From a virus: a DNA stretch of 32,402 nt. The position numbers and the translations under genes were made by a program. How positions within the stretch are numbered: the stretch's first letter is position 1; every line of letters begins with the position of its first letter. The notes under the pieces were generated by a model, which was not told the origin of the DNA, did no database searches, and was given only the letters and a program-made list of their open reading frames with translations. Shown one piece after another: positions 11,742 to 20,955 of this stretch. The DNA is taken from positions 1 to 32,402 of the IMG/VR virus record IMGVR_UViG_3300044843_000258; one strand, given 5' to 3'.

Positions 11742-14700
11742 TTAAAAACTTGCGTTTGCTTTAATCAATTTTTGGTCGCTACGGCTTCGTTCAATATCTT
11801 GGTCAGTTGTTGCAGTATATACAACCTGAATCCTATCAATGCGCGAATTAACCGCGTTAATTGTGTTTTCCATTGCAACCGTTCTCATTTGCTCATTAAC
11901 TACCTGACGGTTTGAATCCGCAATCAATGAAGACGGCGCGCCTACTATACCGCCATTCGCAAAATTTGGTATGTTAGCGCGTTTTAAATTTGAATACCCT
12001 ACCTTTGACTGCTGGGATTTATTTAATACAACCTCGCCAGTTTTAAGCGTTGCCAAAACGTTATCGCCGTTTGACAATGGCTTTATATTTCCTTTATTTG
12101 TTACGCGCCCGCCGTTATTAAATTGAACGACATCTTTGCCTAATATACCAGCAACGCCACCCTCTGCCAAAGGTTGAGCCGCAATCGCCGCCGTTTGTAT
12201 CGCCCCTAATACTCCAACAATTGCAGCCAAAACGGGATTCGCTAAATTTGCCGTAACTGCAACCGCCGTATTGATAATGGATTCAATTATTGCCGTTGCT
12301 TTTTTGGCTTTCTTTTGCTCGGTTTCAATGCGTTCTTTTTCCTTTGCAAATTCCTCTTGTTTCTTTAATTCATTATTTATTTGTTCCTCTAAATAACGCG
12401 CTTGCAACCCCGTTGCGTTTTGCAGTTGTTCCTCTAAAACAGTAACGGCTTCCTCAGATTTTTTTACTTGGTCATCAATCTTTGCCAGTTGACCAGCAAA
12501 GGCAATATCAGCAAATTGGTTTACTAAACCAATAACTTGCTGGGTATATTCCGCAACCTGACTAATTGTATTTTGTAGGTTTTCTAATTTCTTTTGGTCT
12601 GAGGCTTTTGCATCATCAACCCTTTTTTGGTTTTCAGCCTTTTCATTATCAGTTTGTTCCTTTTGTAATTTGGCTAATTCAGTATTTAATTTTTGCTTGT
12701 CCTGAATGATTTGGTTATTAACCTCTTCCTCAGCAAATTTCTTATCGCCTATTGTTTGTAACTCTTTTTCAATCGCGCCCTTTTGAATCGTAAGTAAAGC
12801 GTTTTGGTATTCCTTTTCTTTTATTAAACCTTTGGCATATTGTTCCTCAATTTTTAAGGTTTCAAGTTCAGCCAGTTGCTGAATTAATTTTCTTTCATTT
12901 TCAATTTTAGCAAACCTTAGTTTTTCCTCAGAATCAAATTGCTCATTATTAATTTTATCCAGTTCGGTAAAATATTGCTGGTTTAAATTAGTCAATGCGC
13001 GATTTGTATCAACCTCAACTTGTTCCCTTGTTTTTGCATTTTGCTCAACTAAGGTTTTATACTCAGTTGAATTTTTGCCAAACAATTTTAACGCTTCGTC
13101 TTCGCGTTTCTTTTGTTCGTCGGTTATGGTTGTTAAAACATCTTTTATTTCTTGCTTTTCCTTTTCGTTTGCCGTCTTTAATTCAACGCGCCTTTTTTCA
13201 AATTCATTTTTGAGGTTATCGGTTATTAACTGCTGGGTCTTTTGTTGTAAATCAATTTGTATTTTGGCTTGTTGCTCTATAAATTTACTTTCGTCCTCAA
13301 TGAATTTTTGTCTATCTTTTTGCGCTTGTTCTGACCTTTGTTTTTGTTCCTCAGCATTTTTCTTTTGTTCCTCAGCGCGTTTTTTCTCTGCATTAATTCG
13401 GTCTTGTTCTTGTTTTAATGCCGTTGCCTCAGCCTTTGCCTTGTCTTGATTTGCTTTATTTATTTTGTCAATATCGCCCAATACTTGTTTGGAAAAATCG
13501 CCTTGACTTTTGCCCGCTTGGTCTGTTTGTTTTGAGAATATACCTAATGCCTCGCCCGCTTGTCTTCCATATTTTATAATTTGTGTAAGCCCTGAAACAA
13601 TAGTTGTCAAACCAGTATATAAAATTTTTACGGGCGTTAATATTGCATTTATTGCAGCGCCTAATATATCAAATATAGAAACGCTTGAACCTAATTCAGT
13701 GTATAATTCACTAAAGGCATCAATAAGCGGTTTTATTGAATTATCATATAAAGGTTTTAATACATTGTCATACAAGTATAAAAACAAATCTATTAAGTAC
13801 GTTTGAACTGCATTTCCTAAATTTTCAGCAATTGCCCCAAACTCAGCCAAACGTTGCGCCCCGCTAATTTGACTATCTACGAGTTCCTTATTTGTTGAAA
13901 GTAATTCTCTTTGTTTATCAGCAAATGCGCCAGTTGCCTGACCAGCGTTTGCATAGGCTTCGGGGTATTCGGCAATATTAGATAAAAACGCATCACTTGA
14001 TTCCGTACCTCTTACCAAACCCTTTTCAATTTGCTTTATAGCATCGTCAAAACTTACGCCCGTTTTTTCGCTGATTTGTTTTGCTGAATCAATTATTGTT
14101 TTTGAATCAACGTCAAAGGTTTTTGATAAGGCGTTTATATCAACCGTAAGCGCATCAAGTTCGTCCCCGCTTGCGCCAGTAAAACCGCGCAATTGTTGCT
14201 GGGTAGATTCCAGTTCCTTATTAAATTTATTTAATTCGCCAATGGCTTTAAAGATTGCCCCGCCCGCCTTAAATGCCACAAACGCGCCAATAGCAGCAAC
14301 GCCAAACGCGCCGAGTTTACCCTCTGAATCCTCTAAAATACCAGCGTATCTCCTTAACCCTCTACCCGCTAAATTAAATACCTTTGGGTAGTTTCCAACG
14401 TTGCGTTGAAATTGCCCAACCGAACCGTCAACCTTTTTTAAAGTTTTATCCAGTTCGTCAATTTCTTTTTTTAAAGCCTTTGCCTCCTTTGTCGAACCTT
14501 TGCCCTCTACGGCTAAATTTTTATAATCCTTGCGTAATCTATTAAGTTTATTACTCAATTGGTCATAACTACCTAATGCCTTAGATTGTTCCCTGAATGA
14601 TTTATTTAAATCAGTTTGTTGTTTTCTTATTGCGGCTTGTTCTGCTTTTAACTTTGCTAATTTTTCGGCTGATTTTGCGTATTCCTCAGTTGAGGTATCT

Positions 14701-14804
14701 AAGGCGTTCATTTCCTTAGTTGTTTGTTTTATTGCAGCGTTTAAATCATTCAATGATTTTATACCCTCAATATCAATAGTAAAACCGATAACTTTATTTG
14801 CCAT
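11742..14804 (-). CDS. tail tape measure protein
   Basis: The largest gene, 1020 residues. The N terminus is a long Lys/Glu coiled coil (about 1-140). A hydrophobic Gly/Ala-rich part follows (FGVAAIGAFVAFKAGGAIF, about 170-190), then a region typical of tape measure proteins (GFTGASGDELDALTVDINAL, TGVSFDDAIKQIEKGL, about 205-285). A further hydrophobic stretch (330-400), a very long coiled coil rich in Lys, Glu and Gln (about 450-830), a hydrophobic segment (AVTANLANPVLAAIVGVLGA) and a Gly-rich C-terminal part complete it. It sets tail length and is ejected with the DNA. The length implies a long-tailed (siphovirus-like) particle. It is transcribed after the distal tail genes instead of before them. 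Confidence 0.9.
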   Translation of the reverse strand: MANKVIGFTIDIEGIKSLNDLNAAIKQTTKEMNALDTSTEEYAKSAEKLAKLKAEQAAIRKQQTDLNKSFREQSKALGSYDQLSNKLNRLRKDYKNLAVEGKGSTKEAKALKKEIDELDKTLKKVDGSVGQFQRNVGNYPKVFNLAGRGLRRYAGILEDSEGKLGAFGVAAIGAFVAFKAGGAIFKAIGELNKFNKELESTQQQLRGFTGASGDELDALTVDINALSKTFDVDSKTIIDSAKQISEKTGVSFDDAIKQIEKGLVRGTESSDAFLSNIAEYPEAYANAGQATGAFADKQRELLSTNKELVDSQISGAQRLAEFGAIAENLGNAVQTYLIDLFLYLYDNVLKPLYDNSIKPLIDAFSELYTELGSSVSIFDILGAAINAILTPVKILYTGLTTIVSGLTQIIKYGRQAGEALGIFSKQTDQAGKSQGDFSKQVLGDIDKINKANQDKAKAEATALKQEQDRINAEKKRAEEQKKNAEEQKQRSEQAQKDRQKFIEDESKFIEQQAKIQIDLQQKTQQLITDNLKNEFEKRRVELKTANEKEKQEIKDVLTTITDEQKKREDEALKLFGKNSTEYKTLVEQNAKTREQVEVDTNRALTNLNQQYFTELDKINNEQFDSEEKLRFAKIENERKLIQQLAELETLKIEEQYAKGLIKEKEYQNALLTIQKGAIEKELQTIGDKKFAEEEVNNQIIQDKQKLNTELAKLQKEQTDNEKAENQKRVDDAKASDQKKLENLQNTISQVAEYTQQVIGLVNQFADIAFAGQLAKIDDQVKKSEEAVTVLEEQLQNATGLQARYLEEQINNELKKQEEFAKEKERIETEQKKAKKATAIIESIINTAVAVTANLANPVLAAIVGVLGAIQTAAIAAQPLAEGGVAGILGKDVVQFNNGGRVTNKGNIKPLSNGDNVLATLKTGEVVLNKSQQSKVGYSNLKRANIPNFANGGIVGAPSSLIADSNRQVVNEQMRTVAMENTINAVNSRIDRIQVVYTATTDQDIERSRSDQKLIKANASF

Positions 14805-14806
14805 AA

Positions 14807-16972
14807 CTAAGGTATGTATTTTGTTAAAACTGTTGTATTCTGAATATTATTAACCTCTGTACCGTCGCCCTTTGCGTCATAGGTTAAATACGTTTGCGTA
14901 CTACGCTGATTTACTACACTAAATGAATTAATCTCATTTAGAATATAATTATCGCCATGTATTTGAACGGCATCCCTAAACGTTAAATTATTAAGCATAA
15001 GAATATCCCAAAAAATATTAACCTGAACTTGTTTGCCGTATAACCTACGAATTAACTCAGCCAAATAAAAGCGTTCCATTAACCCCTTAACATAAACCCC
15101 GTTTACAGTTTCTGAATTAAAAACTAAACTTTGGTTAAATTGGTTAATATAGTCTTGCATATATGCAACGGGGAATGATACAATTATTGTTGCTGGGCTT
15201 GCGCCAAATGGGTTTTTAATAACTACTTTTGGCGCGTTTGAATAACCATTATAAAAAGCATCTTTAAATAAAATTCTGGGCACTATTTCATAATTTGCCT
15301 CGCTTGATAACGGGTTTTCTAAATAATTGCTTGACCAAACAAAAGGAACATAAACGGGTGACGGCGAATTAACATCAGTTATTTCCTCGTCAAAAAATAA
15401 TAACGTAGGCGCAAAAAAAGGATTCTCAATTACATTTAAACCATCTTTTAACCTCGTGACCGGGAAGTTAAATTGTGCTCCCGCCATAGGGACATTTTGT
15501 CCCTGGTTTAAAGCCTCAACCGTAGAGTCTGAACTATCATCTTTATAAACTAATTTTATGCTTTGCTCAAAGTCATCCACATTAAATATTTCGCCTGAAA
15601 TTAATAAATCAACTTTGCGCGTTATATCATTTACTCCTTGATTATAAAACCCTTGTTGAATATTATTATATAAGGGGTATGTATAAAGGTAATTATCTGC
15701 TGGTTCAATTGTAACCGTCTTTAAAGCAACATCAGTCTCAAAAGTTAAATTAAATAAATGCGCTAAACCTTTTATAAAATCTAAAGCCTTTAATTCTTTA
15801 TTTATTATATATTTAAAATCAATTGTTATAGGGTCTGCAATAATAACTTGACCGAATACGCTCATAGTTATTTTATATAAAGTTGTAGGCGATACAATAG
15901 CCGATGCAAGCCATAAACTAAATGTTTCCCCAGCAACCGCCTGAACAACTGAACTAATTTTGACTATATTCAAATTTCCATTTAATCCAAAAAAAGTATC
16001 AAAATATGTATTTGGAACGGCTGCGGCTGGGGCTGGGTTACCATTTCTACTAATCCAACCCCTTAATTGATAATTAAACGTAGGTTCTGTAATTTCAATA
16101 TAAATTTCAATTCTATAATAACCGTCTTCGGGAACAGTATAAAAGCCAGTTGCATTATTATACGGATTGCCGCCAATCGTTGGAACTACTATATTATTTG
16201 GCAATTTATAAGGAAATTGATTGCCATTAAAATTAACGCTTGGCTCTTCTCCAGTATAATTTAAATATTCCTCGCCATATAAATCGTCGGGTATAGGCTT
16301 ATCGTAATCTATTGGCAAAGGCATTATTAATTGCCTAAACCAATCCGTATTCATAAAATTAGAAACTAAATTATACCCTAAACCTAAAAATATTTTATCA
16401 ACTATTGTCTTAATAAATAACGCGGGCGTACTTTCTTTAAATGTATCAACTTGACCAAATACTGCCCAATCTTTAAACTTCATAACAAACTGACAATAAT
16501 TATCTCCAACAAAATGAGTATTGCCCCAATCTGAATAATTTTGTGTAGTTCCAAATGTTATATTTCCAAAATCGTATTCATAGATATACTTATTTTTTAG
16601 GTCTGAAACCCAATCTATATTGTTGCCATAAAAAGAAACTTTATAAACTAAACCGCGCCAATAAAAACGGTCTTGTTGCGTTGTAACGCTTCGCATCTGA
16701 GCCTTACCCTCAAAGAATGGTAAACCGTCAACTATTATACTCGCGGGCAATAAATCCTGATTTTGCAAAGTAACTTCACCCACATCAAAAAACCTTTGAA
16801 AAATTAAATCGTTTTGTTTTGTCGCTGGCAACTCAAAGGAATACTCAGAACGCGAACCGCTATTTATAGCAATGCCGTCCCTATCTTTTAAAGCAAAGGT
16901 TAAATTTAGATTTACTTCGTTTTGAGGTAAATCAGCAATTAACCCGTCAATATATATTTGAATCCTTGTCAT
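14807..16972 (-). CDS. large tail protein (baseplate/hub type)
   Basis: A 721-residue protein starting with a short beta region (MTRIQIYIDGLIADLPQNEV) followed by NSGSRSEYSFELPATKQND, a pattern I know from the large tail proteins of Bacteroidetes phages. It has aromatic-rich beta segments, a middle insert (about 240-380) that could be a jelly-roll carbohydrate-binding-like domain (GFYTVPEDGYYRIEIYIEIT), and a C-terminal part ending NSFSVVNQRSTQTYLTYDA. It overlaps the preceding tail gene by one base and is three bases from the tape measure start, so these three are co-expressed. A tail-tip or baseplate hub role is inferred. Confidence 0.7.
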   Translation of the reverse strand: MTRIQIYIDGLIADLPQNEVNLNLTFALKDRDGIAINSGSRSEYSFELPATKQNDLIFQRFFDVGEVTLQNQDLLPASIIVDGLPFFEGKAQMRSVTTQQDRFYWRGLVYKVSFYGNNIDWVSDLKNKYIYEYDFGNITFGTTQNYSDWGNTHFVGDNYCQFVMKFKDWAVFGQVDTFKESTPALFIKTIVDKIFLGLGYNLVSNFMNTDWFRQLIMPLPIDYDKPIPDDLYGEEYLNYTGEEPSVNFNGNQFPYKLPNNIVVPTIGGNPYNNATGFYTVPEDGYYRIEIYIEITEPTFNYQLRGWISRNGNPAPAAAVPNTYFDTFFGLNGNLNIVKISSVVQAVAGETFSLWLASAIVSPTTLYKITMSVFGQVIIADPITIDFKYIINKELKALDFIKGLAHLFNLTFETDVALKTVTIEPADNYLYTYPLYNNIQQGFYNQGVNDITRKVDLLISGEIFNVDDFEQSIKLVYKDDSSDSTVEALNQGQNVPMAGAQFNFPVTRLKDGLNVIENPFFAPTLLFFDEEITDVNSPSPVYVPFVWSSNYLENPLSSEANYEIVPRILFKDAFYNGYSNAPKVVIKNPFGASPATIIVSFPVAYMQDYINQFNQSLVFNSETVNGVYVKGLMERFYLAELIRRLYGKQVQVNIFWDILMLNNLTFRDAVQIHGDNYILNEINSFSVVNQRSTQTYLTYDAKGDGTEVNNIQNTTVLTKYIP

Positions 16973-18267
16973 TAATTTTGTTGTATGTTTACAAAATTAC
17001 TCATTCTAAATACAACCCTTACATTTACCAAAGTATTTGTTTGATTCCAAATTAACTCTGCATTGTCAACCAATACCGCCACAAAACCGCTCTCAATATT
17101 AAAATTAAAATATTGATGCATAGGGTCATGCCATTCCATATAAACCTCAGGGCTTGATAATAACTCCATAAGCCAGTAACCCACTTGCGGTAAATAGTAT
17201 TCGCTTTCAACCTCAAAAACTTTCTCAGCGTTTGAATTGATTTTAAACCTACCTTTGTCAAAGGAACGTATAGGCGCTAAATAAGGTCCTAATTGAAAAG
17301 ACGCATCCCAACGCGCTGGTATCTGAGCCGTATCACATTGCGCAACCTCTTTGAAAATATTTGTTACTTTGAACGTAAACGCATCAGTACCGCCTAAACG
17401 ATTAAGCCATAACAAACGCAAATTTTTAGTACAACAATTTTCAATTTCAAAACCGTAAATTCTTGATGAGTTTGTAAAGGTTGAAATACTTAGATTGCCA
17501 AACTCAACCGTATAATATGCAACGCCCGAAAAGGTAGTTATTGCGCCTGAATCCCATGAAACGCCCGTTAAGTTTGGAACGCCAACGCCTACGGTTATAG
17601 GAATATAGGTTGTATTGTCGGGTATTACTTTTTTTCCTATTTCCAAAACTGAGCCGTTTGCGTCAAAGGTTATAACCTGAAAAGCATTTATAAGCGCATT
17701 GAATGGCAAAATAGTCATGTATTCGTTTTCAGTATCGCAAATAGGTTTTCTATTTCCAACTATCGTACTAAATGGGTTATTTGTTAAGGCTGGTTTATCT
17801 GAGGCAAAATTCATCAAATAGGTATTAAACCCCTGATTTTCGTTAAATGGTTGAATCGCCCCACTTATTCCGTAATTGTTTCCTAAAATATCGCTACCTA
17901 CTAACTGAGTAATTAAGCCCGTTGTAGGGTCTATTTCATAGTAATCAATTATTGCATCAAAAAAACTATGAATATCATTATTTGTAGCAATATAAGGTTG
18001 CCCGAAATCAGAGCCGAAAACAGTTGTTTGGTCTTGCGGTTTTGGCTGGTTATAGGTTTGCAAAATTCTTGATGCATCAAATTCAAAGTAATAAGTTGTG
18101 CCTATATTTTTATAAGGCGATTTATCAATTAAAGCAACTAAATTTCCGTCAACGTAAATTTCTGCCCTTGCTTTAACTACGGGGTTTGCATTCGTCCACG
18201 TTGTAACAAATAAACATGGCGAATAAAAACTATTTACAGTATAAACGGGCGCATAAAGTATAGCCAT
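16972..18267 (-). CDS. tail protein (distal tail type)
   Basis: A 431-residue beta-rich protein (MAILYAPVYTVNSFYSPCLF, later NCCTKNLRLLWLNRLGGTD and YYLPQVGYWLMELLSS). It resembles a tail-tip protein found next to the baseplate-type protein in Bacteroidetes phages, where LLWLNxxGGxD is typical. The predicted role is as part of the distal tail or baseplate. It ends exactly where the next tail gene starts (one-base overlap). No enzyme motif is seen. Confidence 0.65.
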   Translation of the reverse strand: MAILYAPVYTVNSFYSPCLFVTTWTNANPVVKARAEIYVDGNLVALIDKSPYKNIGTTYYFEFDASRILQTYNQPKPQDQTTVFGSDFGQPYIATNNDIHSFFDAIIDYYEIDPTTGLITQLVGSDILGNNYGISGAIQPFNENQGFNTYLMNFASDKPALTNNPFSTIVGNRKPICDTENEYMTILPFNALINAFQVITFDANGSVLEIGKKVIPDNTTYIPITVGVGVPNLTGVSWDSGAITTFSGVAYYTVEFGNLSISTFTNSSRIYGFEIENCCTKNLRLLWLNRLGGTDAFTFKVTNIFKEVAQCDTAQIPARWDASFQLGPYLAPIRSFDKGRFKINSNAEKVFEVESEYYLPQVGYWLMELLSSPEVYMEWHDPMHQYFNFNIESGFVAVLVDNAELIWNQTNTLVNVRVVFRMSNFVNIQQN

Positions 18268-18269
18268 AA

Positions 18270-18584
18270 TTAAGGGTTTAAATAGTTGTTTAATTCCTCA
18301 TCCGCAGCAACGCCAGCATCAAAAGCCTCTACAAATTCGTCATAACTGCCACCGCTCGGCATTTTAACCTGAGCAACATTTGAAACCCTTGCAAAAGCAA
18401 TCGCCTGAGAATAATCCGCATTTTCAAAAGGAGTTGCGTATTTTGTAGGGTATAAAACTAATTGATAATTTTTTTGCCAGTTGTATAGCCAAAATGCAAA
18501 GATTCCAAATTTGACGGTTTCTAAGTTTTCGCCTAAAGCGTTATTTGAAATTAATTGTTGTTCCTCTGCTTGTTCGTAAGTCAT
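18270..18584 (-). CDS. small unknown protein in tail module
   Basis: A 104-residue acidic protein (MTYEQAEEQQLISNNALGEN, then FGIFAFWLYNWQKNYQLVL and a very acidic C terminus). The ATG overlaps the end of the amidase gene by one base, and the next gene starts three bases after its stop. Not recognised. Tail accessory function is suggested by position only. Confidence 0.55.
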   Translation of the reverse strand: MTYEQAEEQQLISNNALGENLETVKFGIFAFWLYNWQKNYQLVLYPTKYATPFENADYSQAIAFARVSNVAQVKMPSGGSYDEFVEAFDAGVAADEELNNYLNP

Positions 18585-19213
18585 TATAATAATTTTAAAA
18601 TTTCTATTAATTTAGGATTCGGGTAAATATCGCTTTTGTCAACCCTTACTGAGTTATGCGTATAAATTCCTGAAATGCCATTTAAGGCATTTTTATCTAT
18701 TGCCCAATTATCGCTAAAGGTATTTCTAATATCATGCTTTAAACACAAATTTTGCAACAATTGAAATATAGATTGTATTTGCGCATCTGTATAAGAATGC
18801 CAAAATTTAAAACCCTTAAAAGGTTTTGCCAGTTCCGTAACTTCGTTATCATTTACGCGCTTCCCAACGTAATTATAAAACCCGTCTTTTTTCTTTGTTA
18901 AATAACCCCAGTTGCAAACCTCTATTCCTATGCTGGTTTTATCAAGCCATTTAAAAGGTATATTATTAGCGGTAAATATTTCTTGTTTCAACCCTAAATG
19001 ATACGCCCAATATTTGTCATCAAAACAATTAAGTATTTCCCCGCTACCGTCAATAACGTATGCCGTTGCGATTCGGTCAGCGTTGCTATTCCACCAGTTT
19101 ACAGTATTGCGCGCTGAGGAATTTCCAGCGGTATGATGCAAATAAATTTGAGTTTTTTTGGTTTCCTCTTTTATATATTGACCCTCAGATAAGGGATAAC
19201 TAAATACATTCAT
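18584..19213 (-). CDS. N-acetylmuramoyl-L-alanine amidase (endolysin or tail lysin)
   Basis: A 209-residue Amidase_2/PGRP-type zinc amidase that cuts the bond between MurNAc and L-Ala in peptidoglycan. The first metal-binding motif is IYLHHTAG (His26-27). TSIGIEVCNWG (about 93-103) is the central strand, and YTHNSVRVDKSDIYPNP (about 184-200) carries His186 and Asp195. No signal peptide or cell-wall-binding repeat is visible, so it would need a holin for release at lysis, or be carried in the tail for entry. It lies in the tail module, apart from the holin-like gene at the end of the late operon. It overlaps the upstream gene by four bases. Confidence 0.85.
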   Translation of the reverse strand: MNVFSYPLSEGQYIKEETKKTQIYLHHTAGNSSARNTVNWWNSNADRIATAYVIDGSGEILNCFDDKYWAYHLGLKQEIFTANNIPFKWLDKTSIGIEVCNWGYLTKKKDGFYNYVGKRVNDNEVTELAKPFKGFKFWHSYTDAQIQSIFQLLQNLCLKHDIRNTFSDNWAIDKNALNGISGIYTHNSVRVDKSDIYPNPKLIEILKLL

Positions 19214-19773
19214 TTTAAGATTATTTTTGTATTGCCTTTTAAAGTATTTGTAATTGTTGCAAATGCCTCAGTAAAAATAAAATAAATATATTGCTCAAAA
19301 GTATTATTTATTAATTGAGTTAGTTCGTCATTGCTTTCGTTTAACGTAGCATCTATTGCGCCCGTTCGTCTGCCATTCTTTGAATACTTAAAACTACCCT
19401 TTGTCGGCATTCCCTCTTTCTTTTGTTTTTTGGCAATAGCAAAAGCAATGCGTTCAGCCTCTTTTCCGCTTTTCCCCATTCTCTTAGTTACATATTTTTT
19501 CAATGCGTCTATATACTTTGATTGTTTTTTTCCGCTATTTGGGGTATAAGGTATGCGCTCAGGTTTAACGCCAAAGTTTAAAATCATGCCGTAATCATTC
19601 AATAAAAAATCAATCTTTGCGCTTGATGCCGTCGCCTGAATTTTGTACTCAATGCTTTTAACTAAATTCCCGCTAAGGTTATGCCCTTGCGCAATAAATT
19701 CCTTTTGCAAATTAATTTTGATTAATTCGCCCACATATTTACCCAGTAATTTAAAGGAATCCTCTTTTGTCAT
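19210..19773 (-). CDS. tail completion / neck protein (HK97 gp10-like)
   Basis: A 187-residue basic protein with GHNLSGNLVKSIEYKI and NDYGMILNFGVKPERIPYT near the N terminus and a Lys-rich middle, similar to HK97 gp10-like head-tail connector proteins where L-x-G-x-L-x-x-S-I is typical. The C-terminal segment (IYFIFTEAFATITNTL) is hydrophobic. It overlaps the small gene upstream (23 bases) and the amidase downstream (4 bases). A neck role is predicted from the motif and its place between connector-type and tail genes. Confidence 0.55.
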   Translation of the reverse strand: MTKEDSFKLLGKYVGELIKINLQKEFIAQGHNLSGNLVKSIEYKIQATASSAKIDFLLNDYGMILNFGVKPERIPYTPNSGKKQSKYIDALKKYVTKRMGKSGKEAERIAFAIAKKQKKEGMPTKGSFKYSKNGRRTGAIDATLNESNDELTQLINNTFEQYIYFIFTEAFATITNTLKGNTKIILK

Positions 19774-19957
19774 TTATGCGTTCAATTAATGTATCTAATT
19801 TTAAACGTATTATATAAGTTTCATAAATTGTTTTTATATAACTGAGGTTTTTATTGTCATGCCTTATATCCCCTATCTCAACAATTTCATGCAAATAAAT
19901 ATTAACCATTTCAAACTCAGAACAACCCTCACATAACGCGCTTACTCTTATAAACAT
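19751..19957 (-). CDS. small unknown protein in neck module
   Basis: A 68-residue protein (MFIRVSALCEGCSEFEMVNI) with two Cys close together. It sits between the tail terminator-like protein and the gp10-like protein, overlapping the latter by 23 bases. Its start is one base after the previous stop. Not recognised; possibly a structural accessory protein. Confidence 0.5.
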   Translation of the reverse strand: MFIRVSALCEGCSEFEMVNIYLHEIVEIGDIRHDNKNLSYIKTIYETYIIRLKLDTLIERINDKRGFL

Positions 19958-19958
19958 A

Positions 19959-20531
19959 TTATAATAATTCTAAATCGTTTGTCGCTGGGGGAACGTCATT
20001 AAAGTTATTAGGCAATGCGCTAATATCAGCGGTTAATAACGGGCAATCATTCAAATAAAAAATACTAAATGTAACCTGAATAACAACCAAAGAATCATTA
20101 TGCGCATCGCTGAAATAATCAATATTAATTGGGCTTGTTATTCCTATTTGATATTGCGAGCCTCTACCTATTCGGTTGAACTCAGATAAAACATTTACGG
20201 CTAAGGTTTCCAAATCCCTTTGTACTTCAATTATGGAACGGGCGTTATAACTTGAATCATTATTATAATATTGTAAATCTGAAAAAACCAAATTTAGATT
20301 GATATTATTTTTAACTGATTTTTCTTTTATTTCAATAGTTCCGTCGGGGTATAATAGTTGAACTTTCGGGTATAAACTCCCAACGTTATTTGCGCCCGTC
20401 CAGTTATTTTGAATATTGGTATTTATATCTGAATAGTAACCATAATGATAAAACCCAACCGTATTTGGCTGGGCAACGTTTAACGCTAAACAGATTTGAT
20501 TGAAAAGATTTGATATTTGTACTAAGTTCAT
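19959..20531 (-). CDS. probable tail terminator / minor tail protein
   Basis: A 190-residue protein beginning MNLVQISNLFNQICLALN, with YPKVQLLYPDG, VKNNINLNLVFSDLQYYN and a helix (IIEVQRDLETLAVNVLSEFN) followed by two beta strands. The alpha/beta order and these phrases resemble tail-terminator-like proteins of Bacteroidetes phages, which cap the tube and fix its length. Its ATG overlaps the stop of the small membrane-protein gene upstream (ATGA). Assignment is by resemblance only. Confidence 0.5.
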   Translation of the reverse strand: MNLVQISNLFNQICLALNVAQPNTVGFYHYGYYSDINTNIQNNWTGANNVGSLYPKVQLLYPDGTIEIKEKSVKNNINLNLVFSDLQYYNNDSSYNARSIIEVQRDLETLAVNVLSEFNRIGRGSQYQIGITSPINIDYFSDAHNDSLVVIQVTFSIFYLNDCPLLTADISALPNNFNDVPPATNDLELL

Positions 20532-20674
20532 GATTTTTGAAATGCGTTTAATAAATAGCCATTAAGAAAACACAAGGCGCAAATAAGCGTATGAATCCAA
20601 CCCTCTGCAAATAAAGCCGAAATACATAAACCTACTAAGGCAAAGAAAGATAATAAATATTTTAGGATTCTCAT
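20528..20674 (-). CDS. 48-residue two-segment membrane protein
   Basis: A short gene that exactly fills the gap between two late genes. ATG at 20672-20674 overlaps the TGA of the chaperone extension, and its TGA at 20528-20530 overlaps the next ATG, both as ATGA. The product starts MRILKYLLSFFALVGLCISA and ends YLLNAFQKS. Two hydrophobic helices (about 4-22 and 26-43) are separated by a short acidic/Trp turn. The tight coupling on both sides supports it being real. Size and topology would suit a small holin or other membrane helper, but nothing specific is recognised. Confidence 0.7.
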   Translation of the reverse strand: MRILKYLLSFFALVGLCISALFAEGWIHTLICALCFLNGYLLNAFQKS

Positions 20675-20955
20675 TTCTTTTTGCTTAAAACTTGATTTAG
20701 ATTATTTTGATATTCAACCTCTGCTGAGCGCGCACTTAAAAAGGTATAAGCCTCGTATAGGTTTGCTTGTTCCGCGCTTTCCAAAGGCGTTAAATCAGGA
20801 CGGTTAAATATACCGCTTTCTGCTAAACTTTTTAAGGTTAAATACCAGCCGAATGAATCATTTAATTTTTCAACGCCAGCTTTAATTTCGTCAATTGTTG
20901 AGCGCTTATATAATTGTTTATACTTAGTTGATATTTCACGTTGAGCCTCAACAAA
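20671..20955 (-). CDS. tail assembly chaperone, frameshift extension (T part)
   Basis: This segment is read after a -1 shift at the T9 run, giving 94 residues appended to the first 225 of the chaperone (about 319 in all). It contains FVEAQREISTKYKQLYKRS, FGWYLTLKSLAESGIF and YEAYTFLSARSAEVEYQNN. The Gly-Trp-Tyr followed by a helical L-x-x-LAE segment fits the C-terminal part of chaperones in Bacteroidetes phages. The only ATG in this frame lies just upstream of the run and overlaps the chaperone frame, so independent translation is possible but less attractive than frameshifting. By analogy with lambda G/GT the extension would bind the tape measure protein and the tube subunit. Confidence 0.65.
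   Translation of the reverse strand, partial: FVEAQREISTKYKQLYKRSTIDEIKAGVEKLNDSFGWYLTLKSLAESGIFNRPDLTPLESAEQANLYEAYTFLSARSAEVEYQNNLNQVLSKKK

Noticed and set aside
13075-13449. Long plus-strand frames inside the tape measure gene and other late genes
   Set aside because: They are antisense images of Lys/Glu/Gln-rich coding sequence, giving Phe/Ser/Cys-rich products without start signals.
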